Shown here one piece after another: positions 21,301-32,240 of a DNA stretch of 64,000 nt (its first letter is position 1; the number at the start of each line of letters is the position of its first letter). The notes below the pieces were generated by a model that was not told where the DNA came from, searched no databases, and worked only from the letters and a program-made list of their open reading frames with translations. The translations under genes were made by a program, and so were the position numbers. Source of the DNA: Cladochytrium replicatum (lineage: Eukaryota; Chytridiomycota; Chytridiomycetes; Cladochytriales; Cladochytriaceae); contig JAHLKD010000062.1 of assembly GCA_025526935.1 (NCBI GenBank), positions 248,001 to 312,000 on the forward strand. The letters are read 5' to 3'.

Positions 21301-22916
21301 GCTTGTCGTTCGAGGAGCTGCACGGGGATACATTAAGACCATAAGCAAAACGAAGCAATGCAATCTCCTCACATTCAAATGTGAACTCAAAATGGTGGTA
21401 AGGTAGAGGTTGAGATTTTGGATGAAATTTTCGTCCTCGTTGGTGCCGTTTGCGTAGACATCGTCCAGATCTGGTGGCATTTATGTTAGTCGTGTGAAAG
21501 ATTCAACCACCGATGCATTTGCGCACCAGTCTCAATGGGAATCATGCTCATTAACGAAGTCATAGCGAGGGTAAACAGCTCGACAAACTTCAAGTCGTAT
21601 TGTTGATCGATCCCTTGAAGTCCAGCGATCTCGGTGAAACATTTCAAAGTAACATTCCGGAATTCTGGGACGCTGAAGAACTGAAATGAAGAGTACGGAT
21701 AAGGTTGATGGGCATCTCCATTGAACATTCGTACCCTCCGATGAAGCGTGCCGATCAAGTCAGTTTCAAAAATGTACCCAAGAGGGATCCAAGACAAAAA
21801 TCTCTCCAGAGTGCTCAACGTCACAATCACGAGGGACGGACGAGCTGCCTTCTCCAAGATTTCAAAACAGAGCTTGAAAATCTCAGAGAACTCGTTACAC
21901 ATCTGGTTCTTGAGATCCTTTTGTTTTTGCAACGTCATCTGTTCGGCCGAAAAGTCAAAGATTTCTTCACTGTGATACAAGACGGGATCAACGACTATTC
22001 GCCAAACAAGCTCAACTGCTTACCTCAGTAGTTTCAAGATTGCCATGTTGTTCTCGCAAAGTGAGAGGCTAGTTCTGCTTGACTGAACAATCTCTGTGAT
22101 GAAAGTAGGCCAGTTGCGCGGCCATTCGTGCTTTAAGATCTGCAGAAACTTTCAGTGGATCCAAAAATCGAATGCCATACTTAATGTTACCTGTACGAGC
22201 ACTTCATTTAACTTCTTCAAATATGCTCTCTGCTTTGCCATTGATACATCATCTGACGACGTTTTGATAACTACCGCTACAATATATTTTCGGATTCCTA
22301 AGCAGCAATATGAGTACGGAGCCAGAAACACATGTTGGCAAAAGCATACCCAATCGTTGCCCCTCCGGAAGTGCTTTCCACATCGATTTAATTAGTTTCT
22401 CTAAAATAATGAGAGCAACAATCTGAAACAATTGTCATCAGGACTCTATCTGAATACCGGAAATCATGATATTCACCTTTGTCTCCTGGAACTGGGCCCG
22501 CTCCAAAATTGCGTCTACACGTTTCCATGATTCCGGATGTTCTTGGAATTGGTTCAAAACTCCGAGCGCGCGAGCTTGCGCCTACCCAGGGATCATAAAT
22601 GAGTGAACTGATCCGATAAAGTAGCAATATCTCGCATTCCATCCACGTTCCCACCATCAACCAGCCAAAAAGAAATCTGCACAGACAGGTATCGGCTTAA
22701 AACGTATAAATCAACGTTCGCCACTGATACTGCCCTTTCGACCTGACAATACCCACATGCACCCCCACAAACGCCCAAACCCGCTCGCCGAGGTCCAAAC
22801 CGGTTTCGTGAAAATTATCAAATTATTACCTCCCCGAAGCCGCCCAGTGCAGTTTTGACAACTTGGTCAAGGAGTCCGATGTCGAGATCGGTCGAAAAGT
22901 CCAAAATTCCTTCCAT
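18309..22916 (-). CDS. XPO1: Exportin-1 (CRM1), nuclear export receptor
   Basis: CRM1 carries leucine-rich NES cargo out of the nucleus with Ran-GTP. The HEAT-repeat protein is readable over many exons: N-terminal [19 protein letters not shown], then [15 protein letters not shown], the central [20 protein letters not shown] block, [15 protein letters not shown], and near the C-terminus [18 protein letters not shown] and [20 protein letters not shown]. The last intron (18385-18331) joins PGMVKPHDR to PEEMMD, matching the family C-terminus, so the stop is at 18309-18311. Val is encoded at 20558-20560 where leptomycin-sensitive CRM1s have Cys. The start at 22916 is the first ATG of the conserved N-terminal exon; an extra upstream exon is possible. 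Confidence 0.95.
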
Positions 22917-23413
22917 CGCAGGGCCAGCAAGCTGTTTTGAGAACAAAAGTATGAAACATTGTGAGTTTCTCTTCCGAGTTCAAGCCCGCGCTCTTGTGAC
23001 TTCCATCAAGAAAAGTCGAATGCTTATGTCTCACAAAACTCATCGGCCAGGGCGTCCATACCATGGGCGATTAATTGTGCAGCAGCGGGCTAGTCCGATA
23101 CGGCATACACCAAGTGCCCCGACAAAAAAAGATTACGAATTTGAGGTTTTGTGGGTTGCAGATGTCCAAACGCGTTTTCAACACAGTGCCGAGTTGCAAT
23201 TTGACAAAAATTCCCCGCGCGGGACTCCCTTTCACAGTTGGGCTCGAGGAGGGGGGCAGTATGTGCAGCAACGCGGTGCAGGTGCAGTGCAGCGGCAAGG
23301 AATGTTGAGGTTGATCGGCACAAACAAAAGCTCACAGGGAAACGCGGGGGAAAAGTAAAAAGCCAAATATGGGCATATTGCGACACGGCGGTCATGTGGA
23401 TTAATTAGAGGGT
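22917..23413. promoter_or_regulatory. Upstream region of CRM1, downstream of MED18
   Basis: About 500 bp between the MED18 stop and the CRM1 start, both on the minus strand, so it must hold the CRM1 promoter. It is GC-rich around 23210-23350. I see no convincing coding exon. A short minus-strand MDALADEF peptide near 23060-23030 resembles a CRM1 N-terminus but cannot be spliced in phase. Confidence 0.45.
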
Positions 23414-24418
23414 CTATTGTTGCGTATATTTGATTTTGTTGGAAAGCACATTGTGGTCCATCACCTGGAGATCAACGAGTCTGAGAGTGGGTGAAAGCGA
23501 GTTTAGTAACATGTTGTGATTAATCATCGCGAATGCTCACCCTGTCAGATACGATGCCAGCGTGAACAAGTCTTCGCTTCGTTTGGGGATGGTTTCCTGT
23601 TTCATTGGCCGAGTGACTGCCTCAACTATCCACACAGAGTCTAATGAATCCAATGGTGTTGCTGACGCGATATCGTGTGGTACTGGGACCTTGCGTCTGT
23701 GTGAGCGCCGGTATTAAACCAAAAACATCCACTCTAGTACCTGGAATATTCGATATATCAGCACAAACATCCCGTTGAACGCAAACCGAAAGCCCTTTCG
23801 AATGAATTCAAAGGTCCGCCTAACATAGAAAGTAAGTGGACTTTCCAATTTGAGGTGTAGCTTTGAAGACGCACGTATAGCCAAGCAACTCGACAAATGC
23901 AAAAGCGTCCCCGTCAACTTCAATATCGAAGATCGAACGATAATTTGCGAGTGGTTGTCCAGGCCGAGGCGGCTCCGGTGGCCCGTACTGGCACAGTCTC
24001 CTAAACCCAGCGAAAGGTTTCAGCGATCTGATGTCAAATCATCTTTGTGCAATACCATTTTCTGTCCCTCATGTTTACGCCAACATCATTCAATAAGTCG
24101 GTCTTCAATCGTACAACCATGTCTTCGTTACGAGCAGGCCCGAATGGGGTGGCCACTATATGATGCAGCGATTGAGTTCAAAACAGTAGATAACCGTAAT
24201 GTGATATTCAAACCCGCTGGCCAGTATACGATTTCATTCTCTGCAAAGTTCTGTCCTCCATCGAACGAAACATTTCCACACACACCGACCAGTCTCTCCA
24301 GCAGCGTAGGCAGCATTGCGTCTGCTATGATCCCATGCATCGAGCATTGAAAGTACGCTGTATGTGCAAACCCCTCGCCCCCTAATCTCTTTGTTGGCAG
24401 TGTTCCTGTGCTGGCCAT
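23414..24418 (-). CDS. MED18: Mediator complex subunit 18
   Basis: Med18 (Srb5) is a head-module subunit of the Pol II Mediator. The N-terminal signature SMHGIIADAMLPTLLERLVG is followed by NFAENEIVYW as in Med18 proteins (hydrophobic helix, then the F-x-x-x-E-x-V-Y motif). Later exons give FRRLCQYGPPEP (the family's LRYLGQPE position), DAFAFVELLGY, RTFEFIRKGFRFAFNGMFVL (the EFVAKGHLFRKG region) and the C-terminal SEDLFTLASYLTGLVDLQVM, ending at TAG 23414-23416. The last intron ends in CTCAG upstream of LVDLQ. The border between the first two exons (about 24000-24160) is unresolved. It is divergent from CCT4, with about 190 bp between start codons. Confidence 0.8.
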
Positions 24419-24608
24419 TTTGTGGTGGTCAGCCCTCCATTGGCTGAACGTGGCTTTTAGCGCAGAAAAGGTCAGCGAATCTGGAGAACACTCTTGCAAA
24501 GCGAGAATCATACAAACTGACACTGCGGAATCACTCTCTCGCATCCAGAAATACCCTCAAACTCGTTCTTATCTCGAAACGCGTGAAATATTGTGCTCAT
24601 AGAAGATC

Positions 24609-26679
24609 ATGGTAGAAGCACAGCGATCAACTCCGGCCGCTCCAGGCGCAAAGCAGGGTGCTTTCAAAGATAAGGAAAAGCCTGCCGAAGTCAGGTCTTC
24701 AAACATCGTCGCCGCAAAAGGTGTGTTGTTCGAACTCGCTGGCTATTCCGCGCAGTATAATGATATACGCCTTGTAGCTGTTGCCGATGCTGTAAGAACG
24801 AGTTTGGGACCGAAAGGGATGGATAAGATGGTGCGCTCGTTGATGGACGTGGTGGTTTTGAACTTCGACCAACGCCAGCAATTTTGTAGATCCAAGGAGC
24901 AACCGGTGAAGTGTTGATTACAAACGATGGCGCGACAATTTTGAAGCAAATGTCTGTGATGCACCCGGCGGCAAAGATGGTTGGTTGTTCGGTGTGTTAC
25001 GAAAATTTCTATTCTGATGGCGGATTTGGCAGCTTGTTGACCTCTCACACGCTCAAGATGTTGAGGCTGGTGATGGAACTACCTCCGTCGTGGTGCTTGC
25101 TGGCAGCCTTCTCAACGCTGCTGAAAAGCTTCTTGACAAAGGTAAATCTTGACTACCTTTTCTCTTGTTGATTTGTCAGATTCGCCTCTGCTCTCAAGGA
25201 ATCCACCCTACTACAATCGCTGAATCGTTCCGCCGTGCGGCAAACAAATCCGTTGAATATTTGACTGAGATGTCGATGTCCGTCGACCTCAGTGATCGCG
25301 AATCACTCCTTAAGAGTGCAACCACTTCACTTTCCTCAAAGGTATGATCGGTATGTGAATAAATCCCTGATGGATTTACGTCACATCAAAAATAGATCGT
25401 TTCCCAGTATTCCAACTTGCTCTCTCCCATCGCCGTGGACTCAGTTCTTCGCGTAATCGACCCCTCAGTTTCAAACAACGTTGACTTGAACGACATCCGA
25501 ATTGTAAAGAAGGTCGGCGGGACGATTGATGATACAGAGTTGGTCGATGGATTGGTCCTCACCCAGAACGTGATCGGGAGTGCCGGTGGACCCAGCAGGA
25601 TGGAGAAGGCAAAGATCGCATTGATCCAGTTTCAGCTTTCACCACCAAAGCCTGACGTAAGCCTCATCAGAAAGCCCTTTTTTGATTTCAGATTCTGACC
25701 AACACCAAACTTTCAGATGGATAACACCATTATTGTGAACGATTACAGGCAGATGGACAAGATTTTGAAAGAGGAGAGGCAATACCTGTTGAACATGTGC
25801 AAGCGCATCAAGAAGACCGGCTGCAACGTCCTTCTGATACAAAAATCGATCCTGCGTGACGCCGTGAACGACCTTTCGCTTCACTTCCTCGCAAAACTGA
25901 AGATCATGGCAATCCGCGACATCGAACGTGACGAAATTGAGTTCATCTGCAAGGTGAAAACAACTTCGCATTCTCCACTAACCTCCCATCTTACTAAAAT
26001 TCTTTTTCAATTCAGAGCACGGGATGCAAACCCATTGCCGACATCGAATCCTTCTCCGAAGACAAACTCGGAACCGCCGAGCTCATCGAAGAAGTCGAGT
26101 CCGCCGGCGCCAAAGTCGTCAAAGTCACCGGCGTCAAGAACACCGGCAAAACCGTTTCGGTCCTCGTCCACGGCGCTAACGGCCTCGTCCTCGAGGAAGC
26201 CGAGCGTTCGCTCCACGACGCGCTTTGCGTTATTCGCTGCCTCGTGAAGAAGCGCGCGCTTATTGCTGGCGGTGGCGCTCCCGAGATCGAGGTAGCGAGG
26301 AAGCTTGCGACGTACAGTAAGACGCTGACGGGAATGGAAGCGTACTGCTTCGCGGCGTTCGCGGAGGCGCTTGAAATTATTCCGACGACGCTTGCGGAGA
26401 ATGCTGGGTTGAACCCGATCCAGATCGTGACAGAGCTGAGGAATCGGCACGCGCAGGGTGAGACTGCGGCTGGGATCAACGTCCGCAAGGTGAGTATTTT
26501 GTGGGGGGATCTTTGTCCATTAGGATGATGAACGGAATCCTTCGGAATAGGGAACTATCTCGAATATCCTTGAGGAGAACGTGGTGCAGCCGCTGTTGGT
26601 TTCCACCAGTGCCATTGAACTTGCGGCAGAAACTGTCAAGATGATCATGAAGATTGATGATATTGTTGCCACACGATGA
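24609..26679 (+). CDS. CCT4: T-complex protein 1 subunit delta (CCT4), cytosolic chaperonin
   Basis: A subunit of the TRiC/CCT ring that folds actin, tubulin and other proteins with ATP. The exons read in order [52 protein letters not shown], then the nucleotide-binding [98 protein letters not shown] and the ending [10 protein letters not shown]. The delta subunit is indicated by the RSSNI start and the [12 protein letters not shown] end. The first exons are 24609-24720, 24778-24830 and from 24890. The stop TGA is at 26677-26679. The length fits the family (about 530 residues). Confidence 0.95.
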
Positions 26680-26796
26680 TCTGTACTCTTTTGATAATAG
26701 TATACATGATAAAATCATGCACGTGCACATTTTTTACAAGCAATTTAAAATCGTAGCGGATTTCTGTGAGCGGTTACTCGGCCCAAATGCTGGTCA

Positions 26797-26866
26797 TAGA
26801 ATTGTCAGGACGACACTGGTGGGCAAGAGATTGTAGTTGCCCACCAGTGTCGTCCTGACAATTCTA
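26797..26866. repeat. Perfect inverted repeat, 30-bp arms with a 10-base loop
   Basis: Arms 26797-26826 and 26837-26866 are exact reverse complements; the loop is GAGATTGTAG. It lies 118 bp after the CCT4 stop and about 300 bp from the tRNA-Ala gene. An RNA made from either strand would form a 30-bp hairpin. No transposase, terminal duplication or T run is evident beside it. Confidence 0.95.
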
Positions 26867-27162
26867 AGTATTCCTTTTGTGATCGCACTACGAGGGGGTT
26901 TTTCGCTTTATTTATTTTCAAACAATTGTGCAGGAATTACTCAATCATCAAAGACCACACAATAGAATATCCGAGATGCTGGAATGATCCCCACATTGCA
27001 GAAGTCAAGACGCGCAGTCAGGAGGAATGAAGTAACACGAGTTGGGAGAAAGACAACTGGGAACAATAATAAATAAAATTTTACCTAGGATCAATGACCT
27101 TAACAAGTAAGAATAATGATGACTCAAAGATTTTGCCCTCCGTCTGGAGGCTCCAGTCTACA
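26867..27162. other. Non-coding stretch between hairpin and tRNA-Ala
   Basis: I see no gene here. A minus-strand T run that could end Pol III transcription of tRNA-Ala is first met about 90 bases downstream of that gene (plus-strand TAAAATTTTACC near 27075-27086). Confidence 0.45.
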
Positions 27163-27234
27163 TGGAGAATGCGGTGATCGAAACCACGGCCTTTTGTATG
27201 CAAAACAAACGCGCTACCACTGCGCCAATTCCCC
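27163..27234 (-). tRNA. tRNA-Ala (anticodon UGC), slightly divergent
   Basis: 72 bases. The acceptor stem GGGGAAT pairs with ATTCTCC and contains G3:U70, the identity element of tRNA-Ala; the discriminator is A. The anticodon stem TTTGT/ACAAA holds loop TTTGCAT, so the anticodon is TGC. The T arm folds (GTGGT/ACCGC) but pair 53-61 is T-A rather than G-C, which departs from the B-box consensus. It could be a working gene or an early pseudogene. The transposon island begins 7 bp upstream of its 5' end. Confidence 0.82.
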
Positions 27235-27241
27235 ACACATT

Positions 27242-27261
27242 AAAAAAAAAAAAAAAAAAAA
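27242..27261 (+). repeat. Poly(A) tract beside tRNA-Ala
   Basis: A 20-base A run directly at the tRNA-proximal edge of the island. It could be the tail of an otherwise lost LINE insertion. It is followed by CAAGCAAAACC and then the SINE head. Confidence 0.75.
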
Positions 27262-27269
27262 CAAGCAAA

Positions 27270-27564
27270 ACCTCATAGTGGTGTAGTCGGTACGAATGCG
27301 ACTTTTCGAAGCTAAACTCCGCGGTTCGAATCCTATATGGGACTGGATTCGAATTTCCTACGAAATATATCTCTCGCACTATCGTGTCACGTGCAAGTAC
27401 CGCGCCACGCCTCCTTCGATTCGCCATTGCCTTCGCTCCTCTTTCCTACGGCTCGCACGGCTCCCCAAGTACTGAAGATTCCAAATCTTGGTTGAAGTAC
27501 ACGTGGGTGACATGTACTGATTAAGCATTGTCAATACATGTTATAACATTCAAAAAAAAAAAAA

Positions 27565-27569
<5 letters not shown>
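27270..27569 (+). mobile_element. tRNA-derived SINE, copy 2
   Basis: Close to copy 1 (9523-9803) over the whole length. The A-box-like TGGTGTAGTCGG (27279-27290) and B box GGTTCGAATCC are present. The body and tail include CCTACGGCTCGCACGGCTCC, shared with family B, and the poly(A) is 27552-27569. Head differences from copy 1 are few (for example TGTAG for CTCAG in the A box), so this is the same family. Confidence 0.87.

Positions 27570-27598
<29 letters not shown>
27570..27598 (+). repeat. (CT)n microsatellite
   Basis: 29 bp of CT dinucleotide between the SINE poly(A) and the truncated 5' end of family B copy 2. Confidence 0.93.
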
Positions 27599-27600
<2 letters not shown>

Positions 27601-27601
27601 C

Positions 27602-28942
27602 GCCGCCCGCCGCACCCCCCGCTGTGCCCCCTGATGGAATTTCTGGTGGCACCGTGATTTTTGAGGCCCGTTCGCACCCCCGTGCCTCCTCTGTTGAAAA
27701 TTCCGCTCCACAGCTTCCATTCTCCGCTCCTGCCTCTCCAATTCACTGGGCCGATGATGTGAATATGGGGGAGGATGAAAATGCCGAATCACGTGACTTC
27801 CGATCACGTGACCGAATCGCCAAAAGACCTGCTGAACATGAATTGCCCCGTGGTCGCTCCCGTTCTCGTTCTCGATCACATCTGCCGGGTGTCCGGGTTC
27901 TTGCTGCTGTGGCTGCTCCCTCGAGTGTTGCATCTCTGGCCGATCTCCGTGTCGTTCTCACTCAGATGCGATCTGTTTGTGCAACCTTTGATCCGTTGGC
28001 GATGCTGGATCCTATGCTTGCACATTTGCCGAGGGACACTCCTGCTGAATTTTTTAGTGTTTGTCGTGATATGGCCGAGGATCTGGCGGGTCGCTTTGGG
28101 AGGCTGCTGCCTTCGCCTTCACCTCCGGTTGCCCCTGTCTCCCGCCATGATGATGTGGCTGCGCCTGTGTGCCTTCCCCCTAGACAACTACATGGTAATT
28201 CTCAATTCAGGACGATCTTGGGAACTCTGGTGCTCCTGGCCCTCGCCCCCCGTCTAGTCGACCTGCCCCACGTGGACCTCGTGGTCCAAGAACTTATGCC
28301 GCTGCTGCTGCCAATGCCCGTGCCCGTGTGCTTGAGAGTCTCCCCACACTGAGTGCTGAATCTCGTACAGAAGCTGTCAGGACTGCCCTTGCTGGTCGTG
28401 ACCCCACTTCGAATGTCAGCCTTCGTGGCCCTCGGCCTGTCGTATTCTATCCTCCGACCTCTCCGCTGCTGGTCTCCCCACCTGCTGATCTTCAGGCCCG
28501 TGTGGATGATTTGACCACTGTGTACATCAAGGACATCATGAGACAGCGGCTCGGCTTTGTGCGGACCATGCTGAGGGCTCTCTTGGGCGATGAGGTGGTG
28601 GTGGTATCCGCCACATCAGTTTCGTTGGTCGCAACATTGCTTCCTTTATCTGTATTCGCTCAACTGCAATTGCTCTCCGTGCGCACTTCTCCACCCAGGA
28701 AGCTTCCACTGACGAATCAAACCCTGACTTTCTTCGCCGAGCCTCTACTCTGCCTTTGGAGCAGCGGGAGGCTGCGGTCAGGGAAGTTGTCCACAAGAGA
28801 TATGCACATATCCTCAGTTCAGTTACTGATCCTGCTATTTTCCTGTATGTCTGTGGTCAGCTCCCCATGGATGCTCAGGAAACTGTGCTGGACAGTGCCC
28901 GCGGGATTGCGCGTCAGCCTCGCTCAACCCATCTTCGTCAAT
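27602..28942 (+). pseudogene. Family B copy 2 ORF1, truncated and frameshifted
   Basis: The frame opens directly out of the CT repeat (APPAAPPAVPPDGISGG), so the native start is missing. A frame change occurs near 28190-28330 and another near 28600. The last part reads QLPMDAQETVLDSARGI and ends THLRQ with a TGA at 28940-28945 that overlaps the ORF2 ATG (ATGA). This stop-start overlap is probably the ancestral state of the family. Confidence 0.8.
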
Positions 28943-30723
28943 GATTAGTGTTCGAGTTGGTACCTTCAATTGTCGAAATTTGAGCTTTGGAGTTCTTGAT
29001 TCACTGTTTCGTTTTATGCGCGCAAATCACATTGTTTTTCTGCTCCTGACTGAAACACACCGTTTTCCTTTAGACCCGCTGCCTTCCCCAGATTTGATTT
29101 TTGACACTCGTTTTTCTCCTGGGTTATCGGGTACACGACGGGCTGGTGTGGGAGTCTTGATCAATCGCAGTCTTTGTAGAGCTTCTGATTTCCGTCTCGT
29201 TTCTAGTTATGGTGGCACCTCTCTATGGTTTACATTTCGTGGGCTTTTGGTTGGAGGGTATTATTTGCCTCCGAGTGGTATTGCTCAGGACCCCTTCCTT
29301 GAGAGGTTTATTGCTTCGCTTCCTCAACATGTCCCGTCGTCTCTGTGCCCTGTTCTTTTGTTGGGCGATTCAAATGCCCGTTTTTTAGCTACTGGTGATC
29401 ATTCTTCAAATCGTAGGGTTAGTGGCCTTGCGACGGAGCTACTTACTTGCTCATAAGCACTTTTTAGCCGTTTCTTCCTGTAATGATCCTGATCCTGTTT
29501 TAGTTGAGTATTGCCGCTTGGAGCGTGACCGGCTATCGCGTGAGCGTGTCAAAGCTTTTCGTACTTGGTCTCTTTCTCAGCGAGCTCAAGAGGCTTCTGG
29601 CGACAATGTGTTTTGTTCTTCTCCTAGTTCTTTAACCGAGGTTAGCAAAGTTCTTTCCACCACGCGTAGGTGTCATCAACGGCGCTCAGCTGCAAGTGGT
29701 TTATTGTCTGATCCTGCCTCTTTATCTCATTATCGCAATCACTTTGCCTCCGTTTATCAGACTCAGTTTGCACAATCCTCTGCCAGTGCAGAACACGTTC
29801 GTCTACATGCGCTGAATGATTCTGTGTCAGTTAGTGTTAGTGACTTTGTTTGTGCTATTCGTTCTTCCCCAAACAACTCTGCTCCTGGCCCAAACCATAT
29901 TCCAGCTGAGTTATTTAAGCCGTTAGCTTCTGATGTTGCTATCCTTTTTGTTCAACTTTCAAACGCTATTTTCCGTTCAGGTTTGTCGCCCTCTGCCTGG
30001 AATGCTGGCTTGTTGTTACCTGTTTGGAAGAATAAGGGTTCCATTGGTGATATTAGTCAGTACATTACTTTAACCAATGTTGATAGAAAAATCTTTGAGC
30101 GTACCCTGCTTCCTATGCTTGTAGCTTATGTTGGTAAACTTGATCCCGCCCAAGCTGGTTTCCAGGCCAATCGTTCAGCTGTTGAGTGTGTTTTTGCATT
30201 AGATGCTACCCTTCGACAGGCTTCCCGCACTGCTCTGCCTTATTGTGTTACTTTCTTAGATATTAAAGCAGCGTATGATACTGTGCATAGGCCTCTTTTG
30301 TGGGAACGTCTTTGTCAATTTCCCAGAATTCCAAACCGTTTGATCTCTGTTTTGATGAGTATGCTTGATCGTTGTTCTTCTCAGGTTGTTATAGAGAATC
30401 GTTCTTCTGATTTGTTTTCGCTTCCACAAGGTCTTTTTCAAGGTTCTGTTTTGTCTCCGTTCTTGTACTCAGTTTTCATCAATCCTTTAGCACAGCTCCT
30501 TCGTCGTGAATCCTCTCATCTTGCTAGGTTTTCTTATAACACTCCTGTTTTCAATTCGTTGTTATTTGCTGATGACATAGCTTTGTTTTCTGCCACCCCT
30601 GAGCAAGCCCAACGTGCATTGAAAATTTGTGAAGATTGCTTTAGCTTCTCATTTTGTGTTTTCACCTTCAAAGTGTGCTGTGTTATCTTCTCAACGGTTA
30701 CCCACCCCCTTGAAGCTTCATGA
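28941..30723 (+). pseudogene. Family B copy 2 ORF2, internally deleted
   Basis: The endonuclease is readable from MISVRVGTFNC to LLLGDSNARFLATGDH (Asp-Ser-Asn where copy 1 has DFNAR). At about 29417 roughly 560 bp are missing relative to copy 1 (7003-7563), fusing it out of frame to the linker. The reverse transcriptase then runs to FADDIALF. Two codons (Arg-Pro) are missing from the QYRPITL motif, and the frame is lost near 30630. The element is therefore dead. Confidence 0.87.
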
Positions 30724-31387
30724 CTCTGCCCTCCCTGTAGAGGTTTCATTTAGATACCTTGGTCACTATTTTACTATTGCAGGGTTTGATCTTGCTGCAA
30801 CTATTGATCATCGCTTAGCGAAAGCTCGTGCCTCATTGCATCTTTTTGCACCTTATGTCTCGTACTTTGGTGGGTCTGCTCCTCGTGTTGCCAGGTTGTT
30901 GTTTTTGTCTTTTATTAGACCTTCACTTGAGTTTGGTTTAGCACTTATTCGGCCTTCCACTGCTCAGCTTCAGGTACTCGAGCGTTTTTGTTATCATGCA
31001 CTGTGTCGTCTGTTTTCGCTAGCCCATACCACTTCGCGTGTTGGTTTGTTTCTGTTAGCGCAAATTCCTACTTTTGAGTTCAGGCTGAAGTAAGGTTCGG
31101 CGGGTCCGGGTGTCCGGGTTTCAGTGGCGACCCGCACCAAACCCTTTGGGTCGGGTCGTGTTTGTCTGGGGACCCGCCGGGTCACTGACGGGTACAAAGG
31201 GAATACCCGGACCCGAAGTGGTTGAAACCCGTACCCGACCCTGACCCGCCGGGTTTTTGCTGCCCAGGAGAGGATTGATTGAATTTTGAGTTAGACCACG
31301 GATATTTACATGAACACTTTGTGTCTGTGTGGACAGTGTGTATTTTAGAAACACTATCGTAAAAAGAAACAAAACTCCACTGAGCAA

Positions 31388-32235
31388 TCACAAGTTGATA
31401 GGTGGAACAGCCCAAATCAGCTTCTGTATCTGGTTCATATCGTCAGAGTCCCATCCACCACTGGTTACGTCCTTTGCCAACCCAGTCCTGATGAACCGAT
31501 CAATGTCGTCATTTGAAAGCATGAAATCCTTGGCTAAACCTGTCTTCCAAGGTTTCCAATCCACCTCAGGGAGCGTTATGGACGAAAGATGCCTGATGTA
31601 TGCCGCCCAGAACCTTAGCCACTCAGAAGGATATGCATCCACTAATGCCCTGAACATGCGATAGATAGTGGCAGACGTACTTAGCGAATTATTGTGCCGT
31701 ATCCAGTTTCCGAGCAAAATGTGCACCCTAAGAAGAGTAAGGCTGCTCCGAGAACTGCTACTTGAAGTTGATGTTCGGCTTGAGCGGTCGTCTGATTCAA
31801 CAAATATGGGCCGTAAAAACTCATTTCGGGAGAGGACTTTGTAGTTTACATTGACGTACTTGATTGATGGTGGAAGAGACGGCAATTTAAGGTCATAAAT
31901 AACCTCATTGATCTTATGCATCTGGAAGCAGATACCCTGGATGACCTCTTTCACCAAAAGGATAGCCGTAAGACGATGCTGCTGCAGGCTAAGCAATGCA
32001 AGGGAACTCGTTGGAGAACTGGTTCGATGTACCTTCGGAATTCTACCAATCCCCTTGATAGCCGACAATATGCTTATTAGGCCGCCTGTTGATGTTGGCG
32101 CCGCAGGTGCTGCAGCTTCTGAATGACCAGCCTGTCGTTTCAGAGCAGCAAGCTCTCCCTCCAGGGCGGTCACACGTGATTTCCATTGTGAAATCTCCTG
32201 GGAAGTTGCCTGCTTCTCCCTTTCCATTGCAGCGG
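31388..32235 (-). pseudogene. Coiled-coil accessory protein of the hAT, C-terminal part
   Basis: The minus-strand frame enters from the Ty3/gypsy insertion site (ITAAMEREKQATSQE) and ends at 31388 with KLIWAVPPINL. It has a heptad-rich start (WKSRVTALEGELAALKRQ), an Ala/Pro linker and then a globular-looking part with WIRHNNSLS and YPSEWLRFWAAYIRHL. It continues the gene whose N-terminal part is at 36383-36913, separated by the 4.1-kb retrotransposon. I recognise no family. The name is descriptive only. Confidence 0.75.
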
Positions 32236-32240
32236 TGATC

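Larger units (their letters stand above)
27599..31090 (+). mobile_element. Family B retrotransposon, copy 2, 5' part (interrupted by hAT)
   Basis: Starts inside ORF1, lacking the first ~20 codons of copy 1, immediately after the CT tract. It contains ORF1, the endonuclease and the reverse transcriptase with several lesions, and stops at GGCTGAAG (31083-31090), the target duplication of the hAT. The rest resumes at 41604. The family and its order are proved by near-identity with 4494-9438. Confidence 0.93.

Noticed and set aside
22990-23065. Upstream CRM1 exon encoding MDALADEF
   Set aside because: Similar to other CRM1 starts, but the GTGAGA donor leaves one extra base, so it cannot be joined in phase to the next exon.
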